From: Treponema putidum | GTDB lineage: Bacteria > Spirochaetota > Spirochaetia > Treponematales > Treponemataceae | Assembly: GCF_000755145.1 (NCBI RefSeq) | Contig: NZ_CP009228.1 | Span: 2,527,694 to 2,591,693, forward strand | Length of the DNA: 64,000 nucleotides | Direction of reading: 5' to 3' | In this document: one piece after another, positions 18,122 through 28,100 of the stretch | Layout: every line of letters begins with the position of its first letter | Numbering within the stretch: the stretch's first letter is position 1 | The notes under the pieces: generated by a model | The model's database searches: none | Seen by the model: the letters and a program-made list of their open reading frames with translations, nothing else | Told to the model about the DNA's origin: nothing | Program-made: the position numbers and the translations under genes

Positions 18122-19885
18122 ATGGATAAAAATGAAATATTAAATAGAGCAAAAAAATATGTTTTCGAAGAAAAGGAAGTAAAATTCGCAGAAGAGGTTA
18201 AGGCTTTAATCGAAAAAAACGATGAAAAAGAATTGTATGACCGATTTTATAGGGACTTGGAATTCGGAACGGCAGGTTTAAGGGGAATTATAGGGGGCGG
18301 CACAAACCGCATGAATCCTTTAGTAATAAAAAATGCAACCCAAGGACTTGCGGATTATCTGATTGAAGCAAAGCCTGAGAAGGCCAAGGCCGGCTCTTTA
18401 AGTGCCGTAATTGCCTATGATTCAAGACGCTTTTCGGATGTTTTTGCAAAAACGGCTGCTCTGATTTTTGCGGCAAACAATATCCGCTGTTACCTTTTTT
18501 CGAGCCTCAGGCCTACGCCGGAACTTTCTTATGCCATAAGGGAACTCGGCTGCGATACGGGAATTGTAGTAACAGCCTCGCACAACCCTCCGGAATACAA
18601 CGGCTACAAGGCCTACTGGTCGGACGGAGCCCAGATTACCCCGCCCCATGATTCCGGCATCATTAAAAAGGTAGGCGAGGTTTCTTCAATCAAAATGATG
18701 AGCGAAGAAGAAGCTCTTAAAAATGGAAAGCTCGTAATAATCGATAAAGAAATCGATGAAAAATACTGGGCTATGCTTAAAAAGAAAATCAGCCGTCAAG
18801 AAATTATTAAAAATATGGCTTCCAAGGTAAAGATAGTTTACACTCCCCTTCACGGAACGGGAGCTATGCATGTCGAAAAGGTTCTGGGAGAAATGGGCTT
18901 TAATGTTATAAGCGTTCCCGAACAGCGTGAACCTGACGGAAATTTCCCGACGGTAAGCTATCCCAATCCCGAAGACCCGAAAGCCTTAAAGATGGCCATG
19001 GATTTGGCTATAAAGGAAGGAGCCGATATTTTGATGGCCACCGATCCCGATGCCGACCGCTTTGCCTGTGCGGTAAAAAACGATGCAGGCGAAATGCAGC
19101 TTATAAGCGGCAACCAGATGGGAGCCCTCTTTGCGGATTATATCTGTCTTACATTAAAAGAACAAAATAAGCTGCCTCAAAATGCCGCAATAGTACGCTC
19201 GATAGTAACCTCTCCCTTAAGCGATTTGATTGCTGCCTCTTACAATGTGCAAAGCGAAGAATGTCTTACCGGCTTTAAGTGGATATGCAGTGCTGCCGAA
19301 AGGATGGTAAGCACGGGCTCCCACACCTATCTTTACGGTTATGAAGAAAGCTTCGGCTACAACTTCGGAATCGAGGTAAGAGATAAGGACGGTATTGCCT
19401 CTTCTGCAATTTGTGCAGAGATGACCCTCTATTGGAGGAGCAAGGGAAAGAGCCTCTTAGACAGGCTGAATGAAATCTTTTCTAAATTTGCCTTCTACGG
19501 AGAAAAGACCATCAACATGGTATACCCGGGAGCAGAAGGCTTAAAGATTATGCAGGATATGATGCTCAGGGTGAGAGAAAGAAATTTAAGTGAAATTGCC
19601 GGTGTGAAGGTAAAAACCATCAGGGATATTCAAGAAAGCGCGGAATATTCTCCATTAGCGCCGGCAAAAAAAACTACAGTTACTCTGCCTAAAAGCAATG
19701 TTCTTCAATACTATCTGGAAGACGGCTCCATAATCTGCATAAGACCCAGCGGCACCGAACCTAAGATAAAGATCTACATAATCCATTCCGAAAAAATTGT
19801 TTCATCGGTTGAAGAAGCAAAAAAACAATCGGATAAAAAGATTGCCGAATTTGAAAAAGAATTTAACAGGGTACTAAACACATAA
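18122..19885 (+). CDS. Phosphoglucomutase/phosphomannomutase
   Basis: An alpha-D-phosphohexomutase that moves phosphate between C1 and C6 of glucose or mannose; the exact sugar is not readable. The 587 residues fit the long PgcA-like subfamily. The active-site phosphoserine loop is TASHNPPEYNGYKAYW (about 137-155). The metal-binding loop is DPDADRFACAV (about 310), the sugar loop is YGYEESFGYNF (about 400), and the phosphate-binding loop is RPSGTEPKIKIYI near the end. It overlaps the exonuclease gene by one base (TAATG), so the two are co-translated. Cytoplasmic. Confidence 0.93.
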   Translation: MDKNEILNRAKKYVFEEKEVKFAEEVKALIEKNDEKELYDRFYRDLEFGTAGLRGIIGGGTNRMNPLVIKNATQGLADYLIEAKPEKAKAGSLSAVIAYDSRRFSDVFAKTAALIFAANNIRCYLFSSLRPTPELSYAIRELGCDTGIVVTASHNPPEYNGYKAYWSDGAQITPPHDSGIIKKVGEVSSIKMMSEEEALKNGKLVIIDKEIDEKYWAMLKKKISRQEIIKNMASKVKIVYTPLHGTGAMHVEKVLGEMGFNVISVPEQREPDGNFPTVSYPNPEDPKALKMAMDLAIKEGADILMATDPDADRFACAVKNDAGEMQLISGNQMGALFADYICLTLKEQNKLPQNAAIVRSIVTSPLSDLIAASYNVQSEECLTGFKWICSAAERMVSTGSHTYLYGYEESFGYNFGIEVRDKDGIASSAICAEMTLYWRSKGKSLLDRLNEIFSKFAFYGEKTINMVYPGAEGLKIMQDMMLRVRERNLSEIAGVKVKTIRDIQESAEYSPLAPAKKTTVTLPKSNVLQYYLEDGSIICIRPSGTEPKIKIYIIHSEKIVSSVEEAKKQSDKKIAEFEKEFNRVLNT

Positions 19886-20538
19886 TGAGCTCTTACGATT
19901 GGATTAGTGCCGTCTATGATAAGGCGGTTTTTACGGCCTTCGATACCGAAACAACGGGAACGGAGGCCAAGGCAGAAAGGGTTGTTGAAATCGGCTGCGT
20001 AAAATTCGACATTCGCGGAGTTATCGCCCGTTACAATGTTTTGATAGACCCCGAAAAACCCATGCCTCCCGAGGCGGGCAAGGTAAATCAGATAACCGAT
20101 GAGATGCTTGCAGGCCAGCCTAAATTTACAGAAGTTTTACCCGACTTTTTGGACTTTATCCGCAACACGGTTTTGGTAGCCCATAATGCAAGTTTTGATA
20201 TAAACTTTATAAACTGCGAGCTTGAAAGATGCGGTAAAACAAAGCTTACAAACAAGGTTTTTGACACCCTAACCTTTGCACGCGAAACCCTGCCGGGCTT
20301 ACAAAGCTATGCCCTGCAAAACCTTGCAATACAGTTCGGCGTTCAAGCAATAAACGCCCACCGAGCCGAGGACGATGCCAGAGTCTGTATGGAATTCTTC
20401 AAAATAGCCCTAAGCCATTTCTTTGAAAAAAACAAGGATATGCTTGACTATTATAAAAAAGATGTCGATATTTCCGAATATTTAAGCACCAAGGATCCCG
20501 AAACTGACGGCGGAAAACTCGTTCAAAATTTGTTTTAA
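19885..20538 (+). CDS. DnaQ-like 3'-5' exonuclease
   Basis: A 217-residue DEDDh exonuclease related to the proofreading epsilon domain of DNA polymerase III. Exo I is FTAFDTETTGTEAKAERVVEIG with the catalytic Asp and Glu. Exo II is VAHNASFDINFI, and Exo III is AHRAEDDARVC with the His and Asp of the DEDDh set. No polymerase domain is attached. It could be a separate epsilon subunit or a repair/RNA exonuclease. Its start overlaps the mutase stop. Confidence 0.88.
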   Translation: MSSYDWISAVYDKAVFTAFDTETTGTEAKAERVVEIGCVKFDIRGVIARYNVLIDPEKPMPPEAGKVNQITDEMLAGQPKFTEVLPDFLDFIRNTVLVAHNASFDINFINCELERCGKTKLTNKVFDTLTFARETLPGLQSYALQNLAIQFGVQAINAHRAEDDARVCMEFFKIALSHFFEKNKDMLDYYKKDVDISEYLSTKDPETDGGKLVQNLF

Positions 20539-20566
20539 TTAAACTAAGAAGATGGTATGAGTATTT

Positions 20567-22312
20567 ATGATTAAAAACTTTTTTCGTCTTTATTTTAAGA
20601 GTTTATCGGTTGTGTTTAAAGCCGATAAGTTTCATTCCGTTTTGCTTTTGACGGTAATTCCACTTCAAGCACTTATGCCCTCGCTTCTTATTTATTCGGC
20701 AAACAAAATCATAAATGCCGTAGCGGAAAAAAACATAAATGGGGTTATCTTCATTTTAATTGTATGGGCTGCCGCTTTTTTGTTATCAAACATTTTACAG
20801 CCCGTATATACCACTATACAGGGCTTTTTAACCGACAAACTTACACTGTATTTAAATACTTCGCTTATGAATAAATCGAGAACAATATCGGAACTTACGG
20901 TTTTTGAAGACAGCTCGTTTTATGATGACATTGATATTTTATGCCAAGAAGCAAGTTGGCGCCCCGTAAACCTACTCGTTTTCGGTGCAAGCATAATAAG
21001 CTGTATAATCACGGCAGTTTCTATGCTTGTTTTACTTGCCGATTTCAGTCCATTTATTTCACTTTTAATGTTTATCGCAATTATTCCTCAAAGCATTGTT
21101 TTTTATAAAATACAAAAAGAAGCCTTTGAAGTGTTAGTATCAAATACACCGGATTCAAGAAAGCTAAGTTATTACTTAAGTTCATTACTTTCAAAAGAGA
21201 ATATAAAAGACGTACAGTTATACAGTCTCTATGATTTTTTCATCGATAAATACAAAGATACCTTTAAAAGAATAAATAAGGGAATAAAGTTAAACCGTGT
21301 TAAAAAACTTGCAGCTTCCGTTTCATTTTTAATTGTAAGTACGGCAATCAGTGTATTCGTCTTTAATACAATTATAAAAGGCACATTTTCCGGAGCTTTT
21401 TTAGTCGGAAGTATTTTAATTTTTTCGTCAAGTATCTTATATACAACGCAAAGCATTTCTCGTTTGGTAGAAGATTCAAGTTTATTGTATGACACGCTTT
21501 TATATATGCAAAAGTATTTTGATTTCATCAATTTACCGCCGAGTAGTAAAGGACAAAATAAAATAATTAATTCAAACTTTAATAAAATTATTTTTGATGA
21601 TGTTTCATTTAAGTATCAATCGAATGAAAATTTTGCTTTACAAAATATTTCTTTTTCAATTACTAACGGTGAAAAAATTGCAATCGTAGGTGAAAACGGA
21701 AGCGGTAAAACCACGATGATGAAATTGCTTTGTAAATTCTATAAACCTTCTTCAGGTGCAATAAAATTTGATGAAACTTCAATTGAAGACTATGATGTTA
21801 TTGAGTATAGAAAAATTATCGGTGCTGTTTTTCAAGACTATGCAAAGTTTGATTTAACGGTTCGTGAAAATACGGCTCTTTCCGATTTAAGAAAAATTAC
21901 AGACGATGACGAAATTTTGCTTGCTTTAAAAAAATCCGGTTTTGATGAAACCGAAAATTTAGAACAGCTGTTAGGAACTCAATTTGAAGACGGGCGGGAT
22001 TTATCGGGCGGTCAATGGCAAAAGCTTGCGATAGCCCGTGCGTTTTTCGGCAATTTTGAAATTCTTATTTTGGATGAGCCGACGGCTTCTCTTGACCCTC
22101 GCTCCGAATTTATCATTTATGAAAAATTCTTGGAGCTGACAAAGGGTAAAACCGTTTTCTTTGTTACGCACCGTTTATCGACTGTAAAAAAAGCTAATAA
22201 AGTTTTAGTTTTGCAAAACGGTAAAATTGTAGGCTTTGACAGCCACGAAAATTTAATGCAAACCAACAAGTATTATGCCGAACTTTATACTATGCAGGCA
22301 AGTGCATTTTGA
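20567..22312 (+). CDS. ABC exporter, fused permease and ATPase
   Basis: A half-size ABC exporter of 581 residues that should act as a homodimer in the inner membrane. The N-terminal half has about six membrane helices. The ATPase half has Walker A GENGSGKTTMMKL, signature LSGGQWQKLAIARAF, Walker B ILILDEPTASLD and the H-loop VTHRLS. The Trp in the signature (GGQWQK) is typical of peptide/lantibiotic or lipid exporters, but the substrate is unknown. It follows the exonuclease by 28 bases and may share its transcript. Confidence 0.87.
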   Translation: MIKNFFRLYFKSLSVVFKADKFHSVLLLTVIPLQALMPSLLIYSANKIINAVAEKNINGVIFILIVWAAAFLLSNILQPVYTTIQGFLTDKLTLYLNTSLMNKSRTISELTVFEDSSFYDDIDILCQEASWRPVNLLVFGASIISCIITAVSMLVLLADFSPFISLLMFIAIIPQSIVFYKIQKEAFEVLVSNTPDSRKLSYYLSSLLSKENIKDVQLYSLYDFFIDKYKDTFKRINKGIKLNRVKKLAASVSFLIVSTAISVFVFNTIIKGTFSGAFLVGSILIFSSSILYTTQSISRLVEDSSLLYDTLLYMQKYFDFINLPPSSKGQNKIINSNFNKIIFDDVSFKYQSNENFALQNISFSITNGEKIAIVGENGSGKTTMMKLLCKFYKPSSGAIKFDETSIEDYDVIEYRKIIGAVFQDYAKFDLTVRENTALSDLRKITDDDEILLALKKSGFDETENLEQLLGTQFEDGRDLSGGQWQKLAIARAFFGNFEILILDEPTASLDPRSEFIIYEKFLELTKGKTVFFVTHRLSTVKKANKVLVLQNGKIVGFDSHENLMQTNKYYAELYTMQASAF

Positions 22313-22360
22313 AATTTTCTATAATAAAAAAAATATATAAAGATTTATAAAAAACTCGAC

Positions 22361-22400
22361 GGGCGTATATAAAAATCCAACAAGGTTTTTATATACGCCC
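22361..22400 (-). terminator. Long hairpin between convergent genes
   Basis: GGGCGTATATAAAAA (22361-22375) pairs perfectly with 22386-22400, a 15-bp stem with a 10-base loop. On the reverse strand it is followed within a few bases by a T-rich run, so it best serves as terminator of pepF. On the + strand the following bases are not T-rich. Confidence 0.6.
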
Positions 22401-22444
22401 TAAAATCAATCGAGGCTTATAAATATTTTATCAAAACAATAAGG

Positions 22445-24238
22445 CTATTTTTTCTTTGCTTTTTTTACGAGCTTTTCGAATTCGCTTATCTGATCCGTAA
22501 AAATCTTTATGCCTTCTTTCCAGAAGTCAGGCGTTTCGATATTAAAGCCTGCACTCTTTGTTACCTTAACGGCATCCATCATACCGGTCTTTCTTAAAAT
22601 ATCCTCGTAAACGGAAGTAAACTTTTCTCCTTCCTTTTTATAGCGGTTATAAAGACCGAGAGCAAAAAGCTGTCCGAAAGCATAGGGGAAGTTATAAAAG
22701 CCCAAGTCGGCAGAATAATAATGTCCCTTAACAAGCCACATATATGGATGAAGCAATTTAGAATCAAGCCCGTTTCCATAGCTTTTCTTTTGAGCTTCAA
22801 GCATCAGACGGCAGCAGTCTTCAGCAGTAAGTTCATGCTTTCCCCTTTCTTCCATAAAGGAGCGTTCAAAATAAAAACGAGAAAGAATATCGATCAATAC
22901 CTGACATCCGTCTTGAAGATGAATTTCCAATAGAGCCGTCTTTTGCTCTTCATTCATTTTTTTAATTTCGCTTTCAAACAAAATGGTTTCTGCAAAAATA
23001 GAAGCTGTCTCGGCAAGGGTCATAGGATAGCTTTGATTTATTACGGGCATATCCTTTACAACATTAAAGTGAAAGGCATGTCCCAGCTCGTGTGCTAAGG
23101 TACTTACAGAAGAAAAAGAGCCGTCAAAGTTACAAAGAACTCTGGGTTCCTTTGTTACGGGAAAATGAGTACAGTAGGCTCCGCCGACCTTGCCGTTTCG
23201 TACCTCACCGTCTATCCAGTTGGAGGCAAAGGCCTTTTTTGCAAAGTCTCCCATGTTCTTTGAAAATGAAGAAAAGTTTTCGATTACCAATGCCTTTGCT
23301 TCTTCCCAAGTATATGTCGGAAATGATTTTGAAACCGGGGCAAAAAGGTCATAAAAAGGCAAGTCCTTTTTGCCTAAAAGCATAGCCTTAGCCTTTAAAT
23401 ACTTTCTCCATGCAGGAAGAGAATCTTCGATGGCGGAAATTAAGGAGTCAAGAGTTTTTTGAGTTATATTTGCCTGCTTTACAGATTTTTCGATTGTGCC
23501 GCCCTTCCAGTTACGCCTTTTATTTAAGGTGATGGAAGTACCCTTTACGCCGTTCAAGGCTGCGGCAACGGGCTTTTCTATGGACTTGCAAAGCTCAAGT
23601 TCTTTTTTAAAAGCCTTTTCGCGGACAGCCTCATCCTTATCGTAGGCCATCGCTCTAAGCTGAACCAAGGTTTTTTCTTCCTTAGTTTTTTCATCCCAAA
23701 TACATGAAGCTGTGGAAGTCATCGTGCTCTGTAATTTGCTCCAAGCCGAAGCACCGGAGCGGGCAAGATCGGCAGCCAAGGATTCCTCTTCTTCGCTCAT
23801 CTGTTTTTTTTGCCAAAACAATGTATCTTCCAAATAAAAAGAAGCATATTTTAAATCCTTGTCGTTTTTTATCAAGGCCTTTACCTCTTTAGAAACGGAA
23901 GCCAAGATATTCGAAAAGCGCACTCCAAGGGGCGTAAACGGAACAAAGAGAGCCGATATCGAGTTAAGCTCAGATAAAGCTTCCTTGTTTTCGGTATCGG
24001 TTGTATACACGGCCGAAGCATAGGCATAAAGAGTTTCGGCTTCGGCATTAAACTCGTTTAAAATATCCAAAGCTTTTACAAGCCATTTTTTTAAGTCCTT
24101 ATCCGAAAAAGCCTTTAAGTGTTTTTCAAACTTGGAAGTCAATGCAGGAATTTTCTTTTTTGATTCCGCATATTCTTTTGATTTAAAATCGGGATAAATA
24201 TTTTTTAAATCCCATCTCGGTGCAGTTTTGTTTTGCAT
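22445..24238 (-). CDS. pepF: Oligoendopeptidase F
   Basis: A cytoplasmic M3-family zinc metallopeptidase that cleaves short peptides. The 597-residue length is normal. The zinc site is HELGHAFHF (His, Glu, His) near residue 385, with the downstream TASIFAETILFE segment supplying the third ligand Glu. The GQLFALGLYNRYKKEG region near the C-terminus is typical of PepF. A GGAG-type ribosome site precedes the ATG. It is transcribed away from the defence island. Confidence 0.95.
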   Translation of the reverse strand: MQNKTAPRWDLKNIYPDFKSKEYAESKKKIPALTSKFEKHLKAFSDKDLKKWLVKALDILNEFNAEAETLYAYASAVYTTDTENKEALSELNSISALFVPFTPLGVRFSNILASVSKEVKALIKNDKDLKYASFYLEDTLFWQKKQMSEEEESLAADLARSGASAWSKLQSTMTSTASCIWDEKTKEEKTLVQLRAMAYDKDEAVREKAFKKELELCKSIEKPVAAALNGVKGTSITLNKRRNWKGGTIEKSVKQANITQKTLDSLISAIEDSLPAWRKYLKAKAMLLGKKDLPFYDLFAPVSKSFPTYTWEEAKALVIENFSSFSKNMGDFAKKAFASNWIDGEVRNGKVGGAYCTHFPVTKEPRVLCNFDGSFSSVSTLAHELGHAFHFNVVKDMPVINQSYPMTLAETASIFAETILFESEIKKMNEEQKTALLEIHLQDGCQVLIDILSRFYFERSFMEERGKHELTAEDCCRLMLEAQKKSYGNGLDSKLLHPYMWLVKGHYYSADLGFYNFPYAFGQLFALGLYNRYKKEGEKFTSVYEDILRKTGMMDAVKVTKSAGFNIETPDFWKEGIKIFTDQISEFEKLVKKAKKK

Positions 24239-24268
24239 TAGTATCTCCTTATAAAATTTGTAGAAAAA

Positions 24269-24865
24269 TTAAAGTTTAAAGAATATTGAAGCTTCTCCAT
24301 AGTCTCCGTTCCTATCGGTTATGCTAAGTTCAAGTTTATTCTTACCGGAAAATTTTACCCCATCCGTTGAAATCTGTATAAGAAAGGATGTCATTTGGGC
24401 ATCAGGAAATTGTTCTTCAACACGCGAAAGAGTCAATATTTCGCAAAATTCACCGTTTACAGATACGGTTAAAGATTCTTTACCTATATCGGGAACAATA
24501 TTTTTTTCGTTTGCCTTAAACTTACTTAGGCTCATGGGTCTAAAGTAGACCATTAAATAGTTACCTGCTCCCTTAACTTGAAAACAGTGTAAACCGTATA
24601 TCTCAATCACATCCATTTTAGGATTAATTTCCAAATCCTCATCAAGGTCTATATTTTGACTCCAGTATTCAAGATAATTTTCTTTGTACTCTTTTACAGC
24701 AATAAAAAACGGATAATACTTCGGCTCAGCAGATAAATTGAATTTTCCTTCATTATTTGTTTCATCGGAATACTCAATTTCGAATTTATTGTTAAGGAGG
24801 GCTACGAGGGCTTTTTCAAGAGGATTGTTATTCTTATCGTAGACCGTTCCGTATATTTCTTTCAT
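24269..24865 (-). CDS. Hypothetical protein with carboxypeptidase-regulatory-like domain
   Basis: A 198-residue protein whose first about 75 residues (IYGTVYDKNNNPLEKALVALL, then NNEGKFNLSAEPKYYPFFI) look like a carboxypeptidase regulatory-like beta sandwich. The rest is predicted beta-rich and ends in a Phe-Phe-Lys-Leu tail. No signal peptide is visible. It lies upstream of pepF with a 30-base gap and may be co-transcribed. Its function is not known. Confidence 0.65.
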   Translation of the reverse strand: MKEIYGTVYDKNNNPLEKALVALLNNKFEIEYSDETNNEGKFNLSAEPKYYPFFIAVKEYKENYLEYWSQNIDLDEDLEINPKMDVIEIYGLHCFQVKGAGNYLMVYFRPMSLSKFKANEKNIVPDIGKESLTVSVNGEFCEILTLSRVEEQFPDAQMTSFLIQISTDGVKFSGKNKLELSITDRNGDYGEASIFFKL

Positions 24866-25083
24866 AAGTCATTCTCCGATTTAGCTATAAAAGCTGACAT
24901 AATTGTATAATATAAGAGAGCTTATGTCAATACGAATAGAACGCCGCCGGCAGCCTAAAAAGCGTAACCACCCCGCTGTTGTTCGAAAGCAAAAAATTAA
25001 TAAAAAACGAGCTTTAAATTCGTATGTGCAGTCTTTTAAATTTACCCATACTGTGATATACTGTACCCATTGTAGAGGCTTAT

Positions 25084-25137
25084 ATGTTAAATTCAAAAGA
25101 TACGATAAAATTCATCCTGAAAGACAGAAATGCGTAA
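25084..25137 (+). CDS. Possible 17-residue leader peptide before the helicase
   Basis: ATG at 25084 opens MLNSKDTIKFILKDRNA and stops at 25135-25137, eight bases before the helicase ATG. GAGG lies just upstream. It could be a translated leader coupling to the helicase, or the truncated beginning of a lost gene. The first 180 bases of this gap (24866-25060) hold no convincing gene; a TATACT box lies at 25057-25062. Confidence 0.3.
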   Translation: MLNSKDTIKFILKDRNA

Positions 25138-25145
25138 AGGAAAAA

Positions 25146-28100
25146 ATGCAAAGTACGCTGATTGACAATTCCGAACATTTAAAACTGACTGATACACTCA
25201 AAGAACTGATCAACATCCCCGGTATTACCCGCATTGACATTGCAACCGGCTACTGGGATATTCCCGGCACACAGCTGATTGCAGAAGAACTTCGGGCATT
25301 CTTAGAACGCTCAGAGGATGCGCACCTGCGTATACTTATCGGGAAGGATCCGTATCTTTTTGCGCAATACAGTGCCGACGTTAAATATAAAGACGCCGAT
25401 TATCCTCAAGATTTTATCAGAACCGATCTTGCCGATTTAAAAGTGAAATCGGAATATATTCCCGCTGTGCAGCTTTTACTGGACTTTTGCAAGGAGCAGC
25501 ATGAAGGTCAACATGACCCCAAAATAGAAATTCGTATTTTCCGCGGTCTAAGCGCGGATGATAAGCAGCAATTCTTCCATTCAAAGTGCTATATTTTTTA
25601 CGGTGAAGGAAGAGCTTTCGGCATTATAGGCAGCAGCAATTTTACAGGAAAAGGATTACAGGAAAATTCCGAACTGAATTATTTGGAAACGGTACCCCAG
25701 ATTATCACTGCAAAACCGGATGAAATAAACAGGTCGAAAGGTCATATCTCATGGTTCAATGAAAAATGGGCATTAGCTTCCGATTGGACGCAGGAGTTTT
25801 TAGAAGAAGTGCTAAGAAAATCGGAGATAGGGATAGAAAGTGAAAAAACAGAACGCCCCTCACAATCTCAACATGAATTACCGTGTACCATCCTTTCTCC
25901 CTATCAAACCTATATTAAATTTTTGATCGATCAGTTTGATGAAGTAATAAACGGAGACGGCAAAATCACTCCTGATGAATATATCCCTCATGATGAGGAG
26001 TTCAAACAGCTTACCTATCAAAATCAAGCTGTCAATCAAGGTTTTGCAATTATGAAGAGGCACCAAGGCTTTATCCTTGCCGATGTAGTCGGACTAGGAA
26101 AAACTTTTACTGCATTGATGATTGTGAAACGGCACTTGATAGAAACGAACTTTACTCATCCGGTGTTAATTATCACCCCGCCAGCTATTCACCAGAGTTG
26201 GCTCGATTCAATCAACTATTTCGACAAAAACGAAACTTCTCAGAAAAAAATTAAACAGCGTATTAACCTTACCACAATCGGGCGTCTTGATGACAGCGGA
26301 GAAAGTGATGATTATGCTGACGGAAATGATTTTGATTTAGTATTAAAAAAAGAACAATACGGAATGATTGTAGTTGACGAAAGTCACCGCTTTAGGAACA
26401 GCAATACGCTCATGTATCAAAAACTTGATAACTTAATAGGAAGTATAAATCCTCAGCCCTATGTTATGCTTCTTTCGGCAACCCCGCAAAATAATGCTCC
26501 GTATGATCTACGGAATCAGATTTATTTATTCCAGCGTGAACATAAAAATGCAACCCTGTGTAACCTCGGCGAATTTGGAAATGATCTTGAACGCTACTTT
26601 AAAGAAAAACAAGACCGATACAAGCAGTATATTCAACGGTATAAACTTATGAATGGGATAAAAATTCAAAAGACACCGGAAGAATTAGCTCAAGATAAAA
26701 AAAATCTTATTGCGGACAATAAAGATATACGGAAACATATTGTTGAACCGTTAATAATCCGCCGAACAAGAACGGATATTGAAAAATATTATCAAGACGA
26801 TGTAAAAACTCAAGCATTGAAATTTCCTAAAATAAATAAACCGATTGAAATACCCTATGAGATGAAAGGCGAATTAGGAAATCTTTTTAACAGTACGATA
26901 AATATTATTGCCCCGCAAGTTAGTCAAATTGATACGGATGAGGCTGGAAATCAGATTTTTTCACTCGGTACGGAAGCAGGAAAAGACGGCCTCGGTTATT
27001 ACCGCTACAGAGCGATTGAATTTCTGAAAAACAAAGAGCATCGTGCATTATACGAAGTAAAAAATTTAACGGTAAGTAATACGGCGGAACGGTTAGCCCA
27101 GTTGATGGAAATGTTGCTGGTTAAACGGCTTGAAAGCAGCCAAGCAGCCTTTAAAGAATCTTTGCATAACTTATCCCGCTATACTGAAAATATGATTAGG
27201 ATGTGGGAAGTAAATCGTATTTTTATTTGTCCCGATTTGGATGTAAATAAAGAACTCGGCAATAATGCTATTAAAAACAACGATGAATTTAAGCAGTGTC
27301 TTGACATGCTAGCAGATAAAGCGAAAAAAGCGAATAAAAGAAATTCCGGCAGCGAATATGAAGGTTCTAATAAAGAATATAAAAGAGCTGATTTTGATGA
27401 AAGCTATATAACCTTGTTGCGCAATGATTTACAGCTTATCAAAAACTTATGTTCAAAATGGGATGTTCAAACAGCTGATCCTAAAATGAGTACTTTTATT
27501 TATGAAACAGCTAATCAATTCTTAAATAAAAGAAGAAATAAAAATAGAAAGTTAATTATTTTTACCGAATGTATTGCAACTCAAAAAGCATTGGTTCAAA
27601 AATTATACGAAATGCCGATACCGCATTGCAATGTTCTTTCAATTACGTCAGCAAATCGTGATGATATGAAAGATATTATTGCGGCAAACTTTGATGCAAA
27701 TTACAAAGGTGAAAAACGTGATGATTACCAGATACTTATTACCACCGATGTCCTTTCCGAAGGCGTAAACCTGCACCGTGCTAATTCAATTTTAAATTAT
27801 GACTCGCCGTGGAATGCAACGCGGCTTATGCAGCGGCTTGGGCGTATTAACCGTATCGGTACGGAAGCAAAAGAAATATGGAATTATAATTTTTATCCTT
27901 CAACATTGGGTGATGCACAAATAAATATTAAGAATAGAACATATATAAAATTGCAAACCTTTCATGAATTATTCGGTGAAGATTCACAAATTTATTCAAC
28001 AAAAGAAGAAGTAAGGCATTTTGATCCGGTAATATACGAAACATCCGATGATGAAGAATCTCCGCTTATGCCGTTTATTGCAGAATTACAAACATTTCAA

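Noticed and set aside
22361-22400. Terminator of the ABC exporter on the + strand
   Set aside because: The stem is strong but no T-run follows on that strand; assigned to the reverse-strand pepF transcript.
24903-25145. The 81-codon upstream extension of the helicase frame
   Set aside because: It is basic and unlike the family; AAAGGA directly precedes the ATG at 25146 and a plausible promoter box lies inside the extension.
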